A stretch of 64,000 nt of DNA from Thiobacillus denitrificans (GCF_001530125.1 NZ_LDUG01000002.1:1-64000), one strand, 5' to 3'; shown: positions 26,251 to 35,136, counted from the first letter of the stretch. The notes: generated from the sequence alone by a model not told the origin. Program-made: numbers and translations.

Positions 26251-28755
26251 TCAGTCCACCGGTAGCGGCGCCGGCCGATGCAGCAGATAGCCCTGGACGA
26301 AATCGACGCCCATTTTTTTCAGGCAGCCCAGTTCCGCCTCGGTTTCCACCTGTTCGGCGATGGTCTGCTTGCCCAGCTCGTGCGCCAGCGTGTGCATGGC
26401 TTTGACGATGGCAAATTTTTCGCGGTCGTGATCCATCCCGCGCACAAAATCGCCATCGATCTTGAGGGCGGTCACCGGCAGGCGTTTCAGGTAACCGAAC
26501 GAGGACTGCCCCTTGCCGAAATCGTCCAGCGCGAACTGAATGCCGCGTGACTGCAGCGTCAGGATCAGTCGCTCGCAGGCATCCAGGCTGTCGATGGCAG
26601 CGGTTTCGGTGACTTCAAAGCTGATCCGTGCGGGATCGAAATGGTACTGGCCGATTTCATCGAGAATGAACCCTGCCATGCCCGGATCGCTCAGGCTGCG
26701 GCCCGACAGATTCAGCGCATAACAGGCTTCATCGTCTGGATGGGTGTCGAGATAGGCGAAGAAATTGCGGATCACCCAGCGGTCGAAGCTGGGCGCCAGC
26801 CCGTAACGCTCGGCAGCCGGCAGGAACTCGCCCGGCTCGATAATCGAGCCATCCTCACTATGCAAGCGCAGCAGGATTTCATAATGCTGCGCTGTGATGT
26901 CCGGCGCGTGCGTGGTTGTTGGCGCATACGATTCCACATGGGCTTTAGCCCATAGTGGATCGGAGTCCTTTAGGGCTTCAGCGCCAGTACAAACACGGCC
27001 TCGCCCTTGCGGGGGCAGGGCCACTTTCTGCTGGCGATACAGGACAAACCGATGCGCCTCGAACGCCTTGGTGAGCGTGCTGACCCACTGCATTTCGTCA
27101 TTGATTTTCCGTAGCGCGGGGTGGGTTTTTTCATATACCTGGATGGCGTTTCCGCCCAGCGATTTGGCGTGATAACACGCGGTATCGGCCTGCGCCAGAA
27201 TTTCACCGATATCGGTCATGCCGCTGTGCAGCTCGGTCACCCCGAAGCTCACCTCGAGCCGGAACACCTTGTCGTCCCACTCGAAACGGAAGCGGCTGAT
27301 TTCGTCGCGCAAGCCCTGGATATGGTCGAGCGCCTGCGGCAGCGTGGCATCGACGAACAGCAGGCCGAACTCGTCGCCCCCCAGTCGTGCCAGAGTCTGA
27401 TTTTCACCCTCTGCGCGGCGCGCCATGATGGCGGTCAAGCGCTGCAGCAAGGCATCCCCCGCACGGTGGCCGCAGGTGTCGTTGACCAGCTTGAAACGGT
27501 CAAGGTCGATGTAGCAGAAGATAAAGCGCCGCGCCTCATGCTGCACGCTGTGCAGCGCTGCAGAGAGCTTGTTTTCCATTGCGCGGCGGTTCCACAAACC
27601 GGTCAGGTGATCGCGTTCGGCCTGCCAGGCCAGCCGCTGCATCAGGCTGCGCCGCTCGCTCTCGTCCTGGAACACCAGCACGCCGCCCAGCACCTTGCCG
27701 TCGCCCGAGCGTATCGGCGCGGCGGTGTCGCTGATCGCAATGGTCGCGCCATCCTGCCGGCGGATCACCGTATGGTTGTCCAGTTCGACCACCGTATTGC
27801 GCCGCAGCGCCTGGTCGAGCGGACTGGTGACGGCTGCACCGCTTTGCTCGTTGAAGAGAGGCAACACGTCGGCCACCCGTTGCCCCCGCGCATCGGCACT
27901 GCTAAAACCGGTCAGTTCTTCCGCCCGGGGATTGAGAAACTCGATCAGGCCATCCGCATCGGTGACCATCACGGCATCGCCAATCGACTCGATCGTCACC
28001 CGCAGGCGTTCCTTTTCGACCAGCAGTTCGCCATGCTCGCGCTCCAGCGCAGCCACCAGGTGGCTGACGTGATCGGCCATGTGGTTGAACGCCAGCTTGG
28101 TCTCGCGCACTTCCGGTGGCGAGCCATGCGCCAGGCTGGCACGTGCGCTGAAATCTCCCGCCTCGATTGCCCGCGCTGCGGTGCGCAAGGCATACAGGCC
28201 GCGCAGATTGACCCGCAGCAGCCAGCGCAGCAACAGCATGACCGCAGCCAGACTGCCAACCGCCAGCAGGGTGAAGCGCACGGCCAGCACCCACAGGCCC
28301 TGGATGGTCGGCCCGGCGTCCAGCGCAACCGCCAGCGTGCCATAGGCGGTGCCGCCCACCACCAGTTCGGACTGTGCATGGGGCGCGCGGAGTTCCAGCA
28401 GCGTGGCGAACCAGGCCGGATAGCGCTGCGGATCCGGCAGCGTGCGCGCTTCGAACGCGACCTGCGGGGTCGCGAAACGTGCGCTCAGAATTCTGGAATC
28501 GCGTGCGCGCGCCTCGATCGTCTGTTCGATGGCGGGGTAATCGCGCAGCAGCACCTGGTCCTGAATCGCCGTCATCAGCGCGCTCAGTTCGCGTTCGGCG
28601 CCGATGTCGAGATTCTGTTGCGCGCGCGCCTTGAGCGGCAGGCCCAGCACCGCCAGCGTGGCCAGATACATCACCAGCACCAGCACGAATACCGCACCCA
28701 GAATGCGGGCCTGCAGACTGTAATGCGTGCTGCGCGCCGCTTGCGGCTCACTCAT
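26251..28755 (-). CDS. Membrane sensor GGDEF-EAL protein (HAMP-PAS-GGDEF-EAL)
   Basis: 834 residues. Membrane helix about 17-40, periplasmic domain about 41-158, helix about 159-182, HAMP about 183-235, PAS about 245-370, GGDEF domain about 380-545 with intact GGDEF at 459-463, EAL domain about 565-830. The EAL ligands E626 (EIL), N682, E714, D744-D745, K765, E801 and Q821 are present, so both cyclase and phosphodiesterase activity are possible. Residues about 580-619, inside the EAL domain, are an unusual insert encoded by palindromic repeat DNA. The ATG overlaps the upstream PhnD-like gene by eight bases, suggesting the binding protein feeds the periplasmic sensor. Confidence 0.9.
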   Translation of the reverse strand: MSEPQAARSTHYSLQARILGAVFVLVLVMYLATLAVLGLPLKARAQQNLDIGAERELSALMTAIQDQVLLRDYPAIEQTIEARARDSRILSARFATPQVAFEARTLPDPQRYPAWFATLLELRAPHAQSELVVGGTAYGTLAVALDAGPTIQGLWVLAVRFTLLAVGSLAAVMLLLRWLLRVNLRGLYALRTAARAIEAGDFSARASLAHGSPPEVRETKLAFNHMADHVSHLVAALEREHGELLVEKERLRVTIESIGDAVMVTDADGLIEFLNPRAEELTGFSSADARGQRVADVLPLFNEQSGAAVTSPLDQALRRNTVVELDNHTVIRRQDGATIAISDTAAPIRSGDGKVLGGVLVFQDESERRSLMQRLAWQAERDHLTGLWNRRAMENKLSAALHSVQHEARRFIFCYIDLDRFKLVNDTCGHRAGDALLQRLTAIMARRAEGENQTLARLGGDEFGLLFVDATLPQALDHIQGLRDEISRFRFEWDDKVFRLEVSFGVTELHSGMTDIGEILAQADTACYHAKSLGGNAIQVYEKTHPALRKINDEMQWVSTLTKAFEAHRFVLYRQQKVALPPQGRGRVCTGAEALKDSDPLWAKAHVESYAPTTTHAPDITAQHYEILLRLHSEDGSIIEPGEFLPAAERYGLAPSFDRWVIRNFFAYLDTHPDDEACYALNLSGRSLSDPGMAGFILDEIGQYHFDPARISFEVTETAAIDSLDACERLILTLQSRGIQFALDDFGKGQSSFGYLKRLPVTALKIDGDFVRGMDHDREKFAIVKAMHTLAHELGKQTIAEQVETEAELGCLKKMGVDFVQGYLLHRPAPLPVD
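26934..27032. repeat. Palindromic repeat cluster inside the GGDEF-EAL gene
   Basis: TGGGCTTTAGCCCA (26939-26952) sits in a longer imperfect palindrome (26934-26959). A second imperfect palindrome with GGCC ends covers about 26997-27022. The tract encodes the insert between two normally adjacent EAL-domain strands, in frame. Confidence 0.5.
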
Positions 28756-29584
28756 TCACGGGCACCTGGGTGTGCTTGAAAAAATTCCGGTAGTTGCTGT
28801 AGTCGCGGTCGTCCGCCACGACAAAACCGCGCGCCTTCGACAACCCAAGCGACTGCGCCGCCCGTTGCAGCACGCGCAGCCCTTCCGGGTCGTGCGCCAT
28901 ACTAACAAAGGCCTGGCGGATTTTTTCGCCGTCGGCCGCGCTAACTCGCGGCGAGGCCATCACGGCCAGGTCGAAATACGGTTCCGACTCGGCCAGAACG
29001 CGGTACTTCAACGCACGACGCTGGGCGAAATCGGCCATCACCTGATGGTTCACCCCGGCCGCTTCCACTTGGCCCGACATGAGCTGCCCCATCGCCGCCT
29101 CCTGGTTGCCGGCAAACACCGGCGAAACCTTGACGCCGGCACGCAACAGCGTATCCATCGGCACGTAATACCCGGTGAAGCCATACGGATTGGCAAATGC
29201 GACAGATTTTCCAGTCAGTTCCTGCAGCGTCTTGATCGGCGAACTGTCGAGCACCACCACCTGCCCGCGAATGCCCTGCGTATCCTGCCGTGCCAGCACA
29301 CGCCAGCCCAACTGATCACGCTTCGGCGTAAACAGATGATTGGTGTAGGCAAAATCCAGCTGTCCGGCCACCACGCGGTCGGTGGTTTCGTTGGCGGTGC
29401 GCCCGATATGCAGCTCCAGCGGCACACCGGAACGCGCCGACACATAATTCAGAATGGGATTCCAGTAAGCTGCGGTCGACTGCAGGCTGCGATGATTGAG
29501 CACGCCAAAGGCGTAAGGGATGGGGGGGGCTGCCTGACTCGCGGTGCTCAGCATCAAGGCCAGGCACATCCATATTCTTTTCAC
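28748..29584 (-). CDS. PhnD-like periplasmic phosphonate/phosphate-binding family protein
   Basis: 278 residues from GTG at 29584, preceded by GGGAGA; an in-frame ATG at 29596 is possible but has no ribosome site. Signal peptide (IWMCLALMLSTASQAA), then a PBP2 fold of the PhnD/SsuA2 type: VLNHRSLQSTAAYWNPILNYVSARSGVPLEL, RTANETTDRVVAGQLDFAYTN, LTGKSVAFANPYGFTGYYVP. No ABC permease or ATPase lies nearby. It overlaps the GGDEF-EAL sensor gene, so a role as periplasmic ligand sensor subunit is more likely than transport. Confidence 0.85.
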   Translation of the reverse strand: MKRIWMCLALMLSTASQAAPPIPYAFGVLNHRSLQSTAAYWNPILNYVSARSGVPLELHIGRTANETTDRVVAGQLDFAYTNHLFTPKRDQLGWRVLARQDTQGIRGQVVVLDSSPIKTLQELTGKSVAFANPYGFTGYYVPMDTLLRAGVKVSPVFAGNQEAAMGQLMSGQVEAAGVNHQVMADFAQRRALKYRVLAESEPYFDLAVMASPRVSAADGEKIRQAFVSMAHDPEGLRVLQRAAQSLGLSKARGFVVADDRDYSNYRNFFKHTQVPVNE

Positions 29585-29778
29585 GTTGTCTCCCATGAGC
29601 TTTTATTGAACTGCAGTTTTATTGCGCGTCGAGTGTACCGTGTCGCCCCGCAATTTCTCAAATGAACGGGGCAGTTTGGGGGGCCGGCTGCAATAACGGA
29701 CAAAAGCGCGCCCATATTGAATTCGCGCGTGTGGCATGAACTAGAATCACCAAACTATTTTTTATCGCTGCGGAGTTC

Positions 29779-30741
29779 ATCATCGACTGCCTGCTCTTCC
29801 ACGATTCCAAGTCCCAAGCCATCGCCCTGGACGATATCAGCGATCATATCGGCCAGCCGGATCGCTTCATCTGGGTCGAACTCAAATCGCCCGACAGCCA
29901 GACCATTACGCATCTGGGCGATGAGCTCGGCTTGCATGCGCTGGCGCTGGAGGACGCGATTTCCACCCACCAGCGTACCAAGCTCGAGGAATACGACAAA
30001 CACGTTTTCATTGCCACGCGCACGGTGCAACTGTGGGAATCACGCATGGAACTCGGCGAAACGCACTTGTTTGTCGGAAGCAATTACGTCGTCGCCATCC
30101 GTCACGACAGCGGCAGCGGCTACCAGCGGGTGAGCGAGCGCCTGCAGGCGGCAAGAAACGGCATCAAGCCGGGCGCGCCCTACGCGCTATACCTGGTGCT
30201 CGACCTCATCGTCGACCAGTTCAGGCCGGTGATCGAAAGCATGCAGGACCGGTTTCAGTCACTCGAGAGTCAATTGATGAGCGGGGCAAAATCGGGGCGC
30301 GACACGCTGGAACGGCTATACGCCATGAAACGCGACCTGACGACGTTGCGCGACGTCGCTGAACCGATGCAGGACATCACGCAGGACCTGATCCGCCTGC
30401 ATCCCGGGTTGTCCACCAAGGAACTCAAGGCCTATTACCGCGATGTGCAAGACCATGCGGTACGCGTGTCCGCCGCCATCGATCGCCTGCGCATTTCGAC
30501 CTCGGACGCGATGCAGTTCCACCTCGCCTCGTTGTCGGTGAAGCAGAACGAATCGGTGCAGAAGCTGGCGGGCTGGGGGGCGCTGCTGGCGCTGCCCACG
30601 GTGGTGTTCAGCCTCTATGGCATGAATTTCATCAACATGCCCGAACTGAAATGGCCGTGGGCGTATCCCGCCTTGATGCTGGCGACCGGTGCGGCAGTGA
30701 TCGTGCTGTATCGGCGGCTGAAGCGGCGCGGCTGGATCTGA
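29779..30741 (+). CDS. CorA-family divalent cation transporter, no canonical start codon
   Basis: About 320 residues, full family length only if translation starts near 29779. The frame there reads ATC ATC GAC TGC; the conserved family start would be M-I-x-C. Between the in-frame TGA about 40 bases upstream and TTG 29932 there is no ATG, GTG or TTG. A GGAG at 29772-29775 stands three to six bases before the ATC codons. The body is intact: EDAISTHQRTKLEEYDKHVF, a long helical stalk, and the YGMNF signature (GMN at 281-283) between two C-terminal membrane helices, ending in a basic tail. Starting at TTG 29932 would remove about 50 conserved residues. Confidence 0.8.
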   Translation: MIDCLLFHDSKSQAIALDDISDHIGQPDRFIWVELKSPDSQTITHLGDELGLHALALEDAISTHQRTKLEEYDKHVFIATRTVQLWESRMELGETHLFVGSNYVVAIRHDSGSGYQRVSERLQAARNGIKPGAPYALYLVLDLIVDQFRPVIESMQDRFQSLESQLMSGAKSGRDTLERLYAMKRDLTTLRDVAEPMQDITQDLIRLHPGLSTKELKAYYRDVQDHAVRVSAAIDRLRISTSDAMQFHLASLSVKQNESVQKLAGWGALLALPTVVFSLYGMNFINMPELKWPWAYPALMLATGAAVIVLYRRLKRRGWI

Positions 30742-30756
30742 ATCCGAAATAAAGGC

Positions 30757-31935
30757 TCAGCGCCGCTCGGCGCGCGCATAGCGGATGCGCGCGCCGGCCG
30801 CCTCGTCGCGATCCAGCCACACCACATGCAGCGCGCCGGCCGCATCCAGCGTCGCCACCGGATCGGACTGCCCGCCCGGCCCGGTTGCCGCCGGCACCGC
30901 CAGATCATCACCGAACGCCTCCCCTTCCCATTCGGACAGCCACACGTCCGGCGTGCCGTCGCGGGCGTCGTCCCACAGCGCCACCAGCCGGCCAGCCGCA
31001 TCGCCGACGACCAGCGCATGCCATTGCGCCATGTTGTCGCCGAAGTTATCCTGCACCCGGATGTTCTTGCCGAAGCGGCGCGTTCCCGTATCGAACGCTG
31101 CAAAGACATCGTAGCCGGAGAGGAAGTCGCGCTTGTCGAGCCACACCGCGGCAATGCCCTGTTCGCCCCAGGCCGTGAGCGTCGGGCGCATCGCGCCGGT
31201 GCCGGCGCCGAGCCCGTCGACGCTGCCGCTCTTACGGTCGGTGAGGCGGGCCGGCGGCGTAAACTGCCGGCCATCCGGGCGATGACTCACCATCGGCACA
31301 GTATGGCGATGACGACGGTCTTCCCACACCACCGTCACGCTGCCGTCGCCGGCCACGGCCAGCGCGGGCCAGCCCTGTTCGTCGACCGGCATCGCCGCTT
31401 CGACCGGCTGCGCCGATTTCACGCTCAGCGTGTCGCCTTTCAGCGCCAGCCTTGCAACGACGATGCGGCGGAAGCGTCCGGCCTGCTCGGCCCACGCCGC
31501 ATAGAGCGTGTGATCGCGCAGGGCCAGCGTCACCTGCGCCGCCTCGGTCTTCGAAAGCTGCAGCGTCTTGCCGCCGGGCATCACCCGGGCATGCACCTTG
31601 CCGGCTTCTTCCCAGGCGGCCACAAAACGGCCCGCGCCCAGGGCCATCACCACCGGTTCGTAACATTCGGCCTTGCTCAATTGAGTTTCCGGCTGAAAGT
31701 TCGCCGCCGTGGCCGACTTCATTGCCAGATAGCACTGCGGGCTGCCGCTACGATTGTCTTCCCACACCACGCCCACGGTGCCGCCCGACACCGCGACGCC
31801 CTGGCGGTTGGCTGATTCCAGGTGCGGGAAAATCGCCGAACCCTGAACCGAATTGACGGTAAGCGGCTCGCTCCAGGTCCACGCGGCGTGCGCCGGCCAC
31901 GCCAGCGCCGCCAGCAGCAGCGCGGCCGCCCTCAC
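30757..31935 (-). CDS. Exported sialidase-like beta-propeller protein
   Basis: 392 residues with a signal peptide (LLLAALAWPAHAA). At least seven recurring blade motifs end in W-x-D/E: VVWEDNRSG, AAWEEAG, AAWAEQAG, VVWEDRRH, AVWLDKRD, ALWDDARDG, VVWLDRDEA. This resembles BNR/sialidase-type beta-propellers, but the Arg triad and Tyr nucleophile of sialidases are not evident, so a binding role is more likely. The ATG overlaps the stop of the upstream thioredoxin-like gene by four bases, suggesting an exported two-protein unit. Confidence 0.75.
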   Translation of the reverse strand: MRAAALLLAALAWPAHAAWTWSEPLTVNSVQGSAIFPHLESANRQGVAVSGGTVGVVWEDNRSGSPQCYLAMKSATAANFQPETQLSKAECYEPVVMALGAGRFVAAWEEAGKVHARVMPGGKTLQLSKTEAAQVTLALRDHTLYAAWAEQAGRFRRIVVARLALKGDTLSVKSAQPVEAAMPVDEQGWPALAVAGDGSVTVVWEDRRHRHTVPMVSHRPDGRQFTPPARLTDRKSGSVDGLGAGTGAMRPTLTAWGEQGIAAVWLDKRDFLSGYDVFAAFDTGTRRFGKNIRVQDNFGDNMAQWHALVVGDAAGRLVALWDDARDGTPDVWLSEWEGEAFGDDLAVPAATGPGGQSDPVATLDAAGALHVVWLDRDEAAGARIRYARAERR

Positions 31936-32423
31936 GACTTGCCGCCCAGAAATTCAAGCAGGGTTTTCTGCTTGTAATGCCCGCCGCGCACGTAGCGGTC
32001 GTAGTCCTCGAAGTCCTGCACCGTCTTGAAACCAGGCACCTGCATGATCTTGTCGCCCTGCGGCGTCATGTAAACGAACAACGGCGTGGCAAAGGCCTGC
32101 AGCCGCGCGCCCAGTTCGGCCTCGGTGATGCGCTCGCCGCTGGGCAGCGTCAGCCGCTTGCCCGATTCGGCATCGACATAGACCAGCGCATAGTTCTCGC
32201 TGTAGCGTTTTTTCAGGCCGGCATCGGAGAAGGTTTTCTTGTTGGTGTGGTCGCACCACGCGCAGCCGTAACGCCCGAAGTACACGAAGATCGGCTTGCC
32301 ACTCGCGCGCGCCGCCTTGAGACCGGCATCGAAATCGACAAAAGGGTATCCCGTCGGCGGGTCGGCCAGCACCGTTCCCGCCAACATGCAGCCTGCCGCC
32401 AGCGCCATTTTGATCAGCTTCAT
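31932..32423 (-). CDS. Exported thioredoxin-fold protein (SoxW/DUF255-like)
   Basis: 163 residues. Signal peptide to about residue 20 (LAAGCMLAGTVLA), then a thioredoxin fold with redox motif CAWC (C54-C57) in YFGRYGCAWCDHTNKKTFSD and cis-Pro in FATPLFVYM. It resembles the periplasmic thioredoxins found with sulfur-oxidation genes (SoxW) or DUF255-type proteins; no sox genes are in the window. It overlaps the beta-propeller gene and may keep that protein or an unknown partner reduced. Confidence 0.82.
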   Translation of the reverse strand: MKLIKMALAAGCMLAGTVLADPPTGYPFVDFDAGLKAARASGKPIFVYFGRYGCAWCDHTNKKTFSDAGLKKRYSENYALVYVDAESGKRLTLPSGERITEAELGARLQAFATPLFVYMTPQGDKIMQVPGFKTVQDFEDYDRYVRGGHYKQKTLLEFLGGKS

Positions 32424-32494
32424 TTTGTTCTCACTTTAGTCGCATCTCGCCATTCTGATAAATTCGGGCATTCATGCAACCCTATTCTGACCCC

Positions 32495-33049
32495 ATGACC
32501 CACGATTCCGTTCGTATCGGCCTGATTTCCATCAGCGACCGCGCAAGCCAAGGCATCTACGAGGATCAGGGCCTGCCCGCGCTGCAGGCCTGGTTCGGCG
32601 AGGTGCTGGCCAATCCCGTGGAATTCGTCAGCCGGCTGATTCCCGACGAGCAGGCATTGATCGAGGCCACGCTGATCGAACTGGCCGACGCCAAACGCTG
32701 TTCGCTCATTCTCACCACCGGCGGCACCGGCCCGGCGCCGCGCGACGTCACGCCCGAGGCCACGCTGGCGGTGGCGCACAAGGTGCTGCCCGGCTTCGGC
32801 GAGGCGATGCGCGCGGTATCGCTGAAATACGTGCCAACCGCGATCCTGTCACGTCAGGTCGGCGTCACGCGCGGCGCCAGCCTCATCCTTAACCTGCCGG
32901 GGCAGCCCAAGGCGATCAAGGAGACGCTGGATGGCGTCTTCGCCGCCGTGCCCTACTGCATCGACCTGATCGGCGGCCCCTATCTCGAAGCGCGCGCCGA
33001 CACGATCGCCGTGTTCCGTCCCAAGTCCGCATTACGGTCGCCTGCATGA
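32495..33049 (+). CDS. mogA: Molybdopterin adenylyltransferase
   Basis: 184 residues from ATG 32495; a further ATG at 32474 would add seven residues that E. coli MogA lacks. IGLISISDRASQGIYEDQG, LILTTGGTGPAPRDVTPEAT and ILSRQVGVTRGASLILNLPG match MogA throughout, including the TTGGTG nucleotide loop. It adenylylates molybdopterin before Mo insertion, so the organism makes Mo-cofactor enzymes. The stop overlaps the next gene by four bases. Confidence 0.93.
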   Translation: MTHDSVRIGLISISDRASQGIYEDQGLPALQAWFGEVLANPVEFVSRLIPDEQALIEATLIELADAKRCSLILTTGGTGPAPRDVTPEATLAVAHKVLPGFGEAMRAVSLKYVPTAILSRQVGVTRGASLILNLPGQPKAIKETLDGVFAAVPYCIDLIGGPYLEARADTIAVFRPKSALRSPA

Positions 33050-33756
33050 CGGTGCTCGATGCACTCGCACGCGCCCTGCGCGACCTGTTCAGCCTGCGCG
33101 TGCTGTGGGTGGTGGTGTGGCCGATGCTGACCGCCCTGCTGCTGTGGCTGGCGCTGGGGATGACGTTCTGGGGCAGTTTCGCCGGCTGGATTGAACAGGG
33201 ACTTGGCGCGATCGGCATCCAGGTCTGGCTGGCCAAGGTCGAACCGAGATGGATCGCCAACGGCATTCAGGCGCTGCTGCACCTCATGCTGTTCGTTCCG
33301 CTGGTGATGCTGACCGCGCTCGTCATCACCGCGCTGTTCGGCATGCCCGCGCTGATCCGCGCGGTGGCCGAGCGCGACTACCCCACGCTCAAGCGCGAAA
33401 ACGGCGGCGGCCTGGTCGGCAGTGTATGGAACGCCGTCATCGCAATTACCTGGTTCGCTGTCCTGTGGGTGGTCACCCTGCCGCTGTGGCTGATCGGCGT
33501 CGGCGTGATCGTGCCCTTCGTCGCGGCCGCCTGGCTGAACCAGCGCCTGTTCCGCTACGACGCCATCGCCGAGCACGCCAGCGCCGACGAAATGGCCGCG
33601 CTGTTCAAGCAGGAACGTGGCGGCTGGTGGGGATTGGGGTTACTCACCGGGCTGGTGCAGTTCATCCCCTTGCTCAATCTGTTCGGACCGGTGCTGGCCG
33701 CGCTGGCCTTCATCCACTTCGGCCTGGCGCGTCTCGCGCTGCAACGCCCGGCCTAA
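33046..33756 (+). CDS. EI24-domain (CysZ-like) membrane protein
   Basis: 236 residues with several long hydrophobic stretches, matching the EI24/CysZ family (ALARALRDLFSLRVLWVVVWPM at the start and LLTGLVQFIPLLNLFGPVLAALAFIHF near the end). CysZ takes up sulfate; other members have unknown function, so sulfate transport is not assured. Translation is coupled to mogA (ATGA). Its stop overlaps the convergent zincin gene by a few bases. Confidence 0.82.
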   Translation: MTVLDALARALRDLFSLRVLWVVVWPMLTALLLWLALGMTFWGSFAGWIEQGLGAIGIQVWLAKVEPRWIANGIQALLHLMLFVPLVMLTALVITALFGMPALIRAVAERDYPTLKRENGGGLVGSVWNAVIAITWFAVLWVVTLPLWLIGVGVIVPFVAAAWLNQRLFRYDAIAEHASADEMAALFKQERGGWWGLGLLTGLVQFIPLLNLFGPVLAALAFIHFGLARLALQRPA

Positions 33757-34553
33757 TTGCCCGAGCCAAAGCGCCGCTTGAATCCTGCGTCGAAGTTGAT
33801 TTCGTGGGCGGTCATCGCCCCGATCACGCACCGCTCCAGGCTGGGCGGCATCACCAACTGGCCGGCGGCATTCACCAGCCGGCCCGCCATGATTTCGGCC
33901 TCGCGGCGCGGCAGGTGCGGCGGCAGTTCGGGCTCGGCATAGCCCTGCGGGTAAACCGGCCGCCCCCCGATGTCGTATTTGTCCGTCGCCCCCAGCGTAT
34001 GCAGCAGCTCATGCGCGAAGACGATGTTGTTCTGCTGCGTCTGCCGGGGATCGGCAAAGGCATGCACCACGCCGACCAGCCCTTTCTGCAGCCCCAGCGA
34101 ATGTGCCAGCGCCACGCCGTCCTGCGGCGCGTGATACAGCACGAACAGCTTGATCGTGCCCAACTGCGGCAACCATTCGCCCGACTGCCGGTACACCCAC
34201 CAGCGCAGGTGCAAGCTCCAAAAAATGGTTTTCAGCACGTTGCCCGAGCGCGGGGGCGCGGGCGGCGGCTCATCCAGCGCCGGCAGCAGCGTGGCCTGCA
34301 TGGCCGGCGACAGCTTCAGCCCGTAACGCGCCGACTCGCGTTCGAGAAAGGCGTTGATCTCGTCGAAATCGCTCGCCTGCAGCGCGCGGATCGTCTCGCT
34401 CGCCTCGGTCGAACCGTCGCCGTTGATCGGGATCACCGCCACCGCCAGCGGCGCCCGCCAGCCGCGCACCATGGACTGTTCCAGCCAGGTGAAACTGAGT
34501 GCTGCGGCCAGCACCCCCAGCAACAGCAGAATGCGAAAGCGGCGGAACGTCAT
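33753..34553 (-). CDS. Membrane-anchored putative zinc metallopeptidase (metzincin-like motif)
   Basis: 266 residues. An N-terminal uncleaved anchor (ILLLLGVLAAALSFTWL) leads to an extracytoplasmic domain. The motif HELLHTLGATD (H181, E182, H185, G188, D191) fits HExxHxxGxxH/D, the extended zinc-binding motif of metzincins. A PPPAPP linker lies near residue 97. No named family is recognised; the fold outside the motif is unclear. It sits 16 bases downstream of yjgA and may share its transcript. Confidence 0.7.
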   Translation of the reverse strand: MTFRRFRILLLLGVLAAALSFTWLEQSMVRGWRAPLAVAVIPINGDGSTEASETIRALQASDFDEINAFLERESARYGLKLSPAMQATLLPALDEPPPAPPRSGNVLKTIFWSLHLRWWVYRQSGEWLPQLGTIKLFVLYHAPQDGVALAHSLGLQKGLVGVVHAFADPRQTQQNNIVFAHELLHTLGATDKYDIGGRPVYPQGYAEPELPPHLPRREAEIMAGRLVNAAGQLVMPPSLERCVIGAMTAHEINFDAGFKRRFGSGN

Positions 34554-34569
34554 TCGCGGCCTTCGCGGG

Positions 34570-35136
34570 TCAATCCGTTTTCTGCATGGCCTCGCGGATC
34601 ACCCGGAATATCTCGCGGAAGGCTTTCGGCGGCTTGTTGCGCGCTGCCTCGTCGCGGGCATTGCGGATGACTTGCCGCAGATGGGTGGCGTCGGTATCGG
34701 GATATTTATTGAGGAAAAGCGTCAGCGCCTCGTTGTCGGCGATGAGCTTCTCGCGCCACTTTTCAGCCTGGTGCAGCTTGGCAGTTTCCGCCGCCGACAC
34801 GCCGTTGAAGGCGTCGAGCTGCGCCTGGATCGGCGCCGGGTCGACGCCGCGCATCAGCTTGCCGATGTATTGCTTCTGCCGCCGCAGCGCTCCGTTCTGG
34901 GTGATCTTGCGGCAGGCGGCCACCGCCGCGCGCAGGTCTTCCGGCAGCTCGATGCGCTTGAACTGCGCGTCGGGCAGTTCAACCAGTTGCGCGCCGAGGT
35001 CCTGCAGGGCCTCGACTTCGCGCTTTTTCTGGCTTCTGCTGGGGCCGTCATAGACGTCATCGGGGTCAAATTCCAACTCGGCATCGGGGTCGATCAGTCG
35101 CACGGCAGGGCTTTCGGTTGCTGTTATTATCGACAT
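34570..35136 (-). CDS. yjgA: Ribosome-associated protein YjgA (DarP, DUF615)
   Basis: 188 residues. DDVYDGPSRSQKKREVEALQDLGAQLVELP, followed by RRQKQYIGKLMR, is diagnostic of DUF615/YjgA, a late 50S subunit assembly factor. An acidic N-terminus (DPDAELEFDPDD) precedes the helical domain. It is divergent from pmbA across 71 bases, the arrangement seen in many beta- and gammaproteobacteria. Confidence 0.93.
   Translation of the reverse strand: MSIITATESPAVRLIDPDAELEFDPDDVYDGPSRSQKKREVEALQDLGAQLVELPDAQFKRIELPEDLRAAVAACRKITQNGALRRQKQYIGKLMRGVDPAPIQAQLDAFNGVSAAETAKLHQAEKWREKLIADNEALTLFLNKYPDTDATHLRQVIRNARDEAARNKPPKAFREIFRVIREAMQKTD

Noticed and set aside
28748-29584. Phosphonate ABC transporter operon
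   Set aside because: Only the binding-protein-like gene is present; the neighbour is a c-di-GMP enzyme, not a permease or ATPase.
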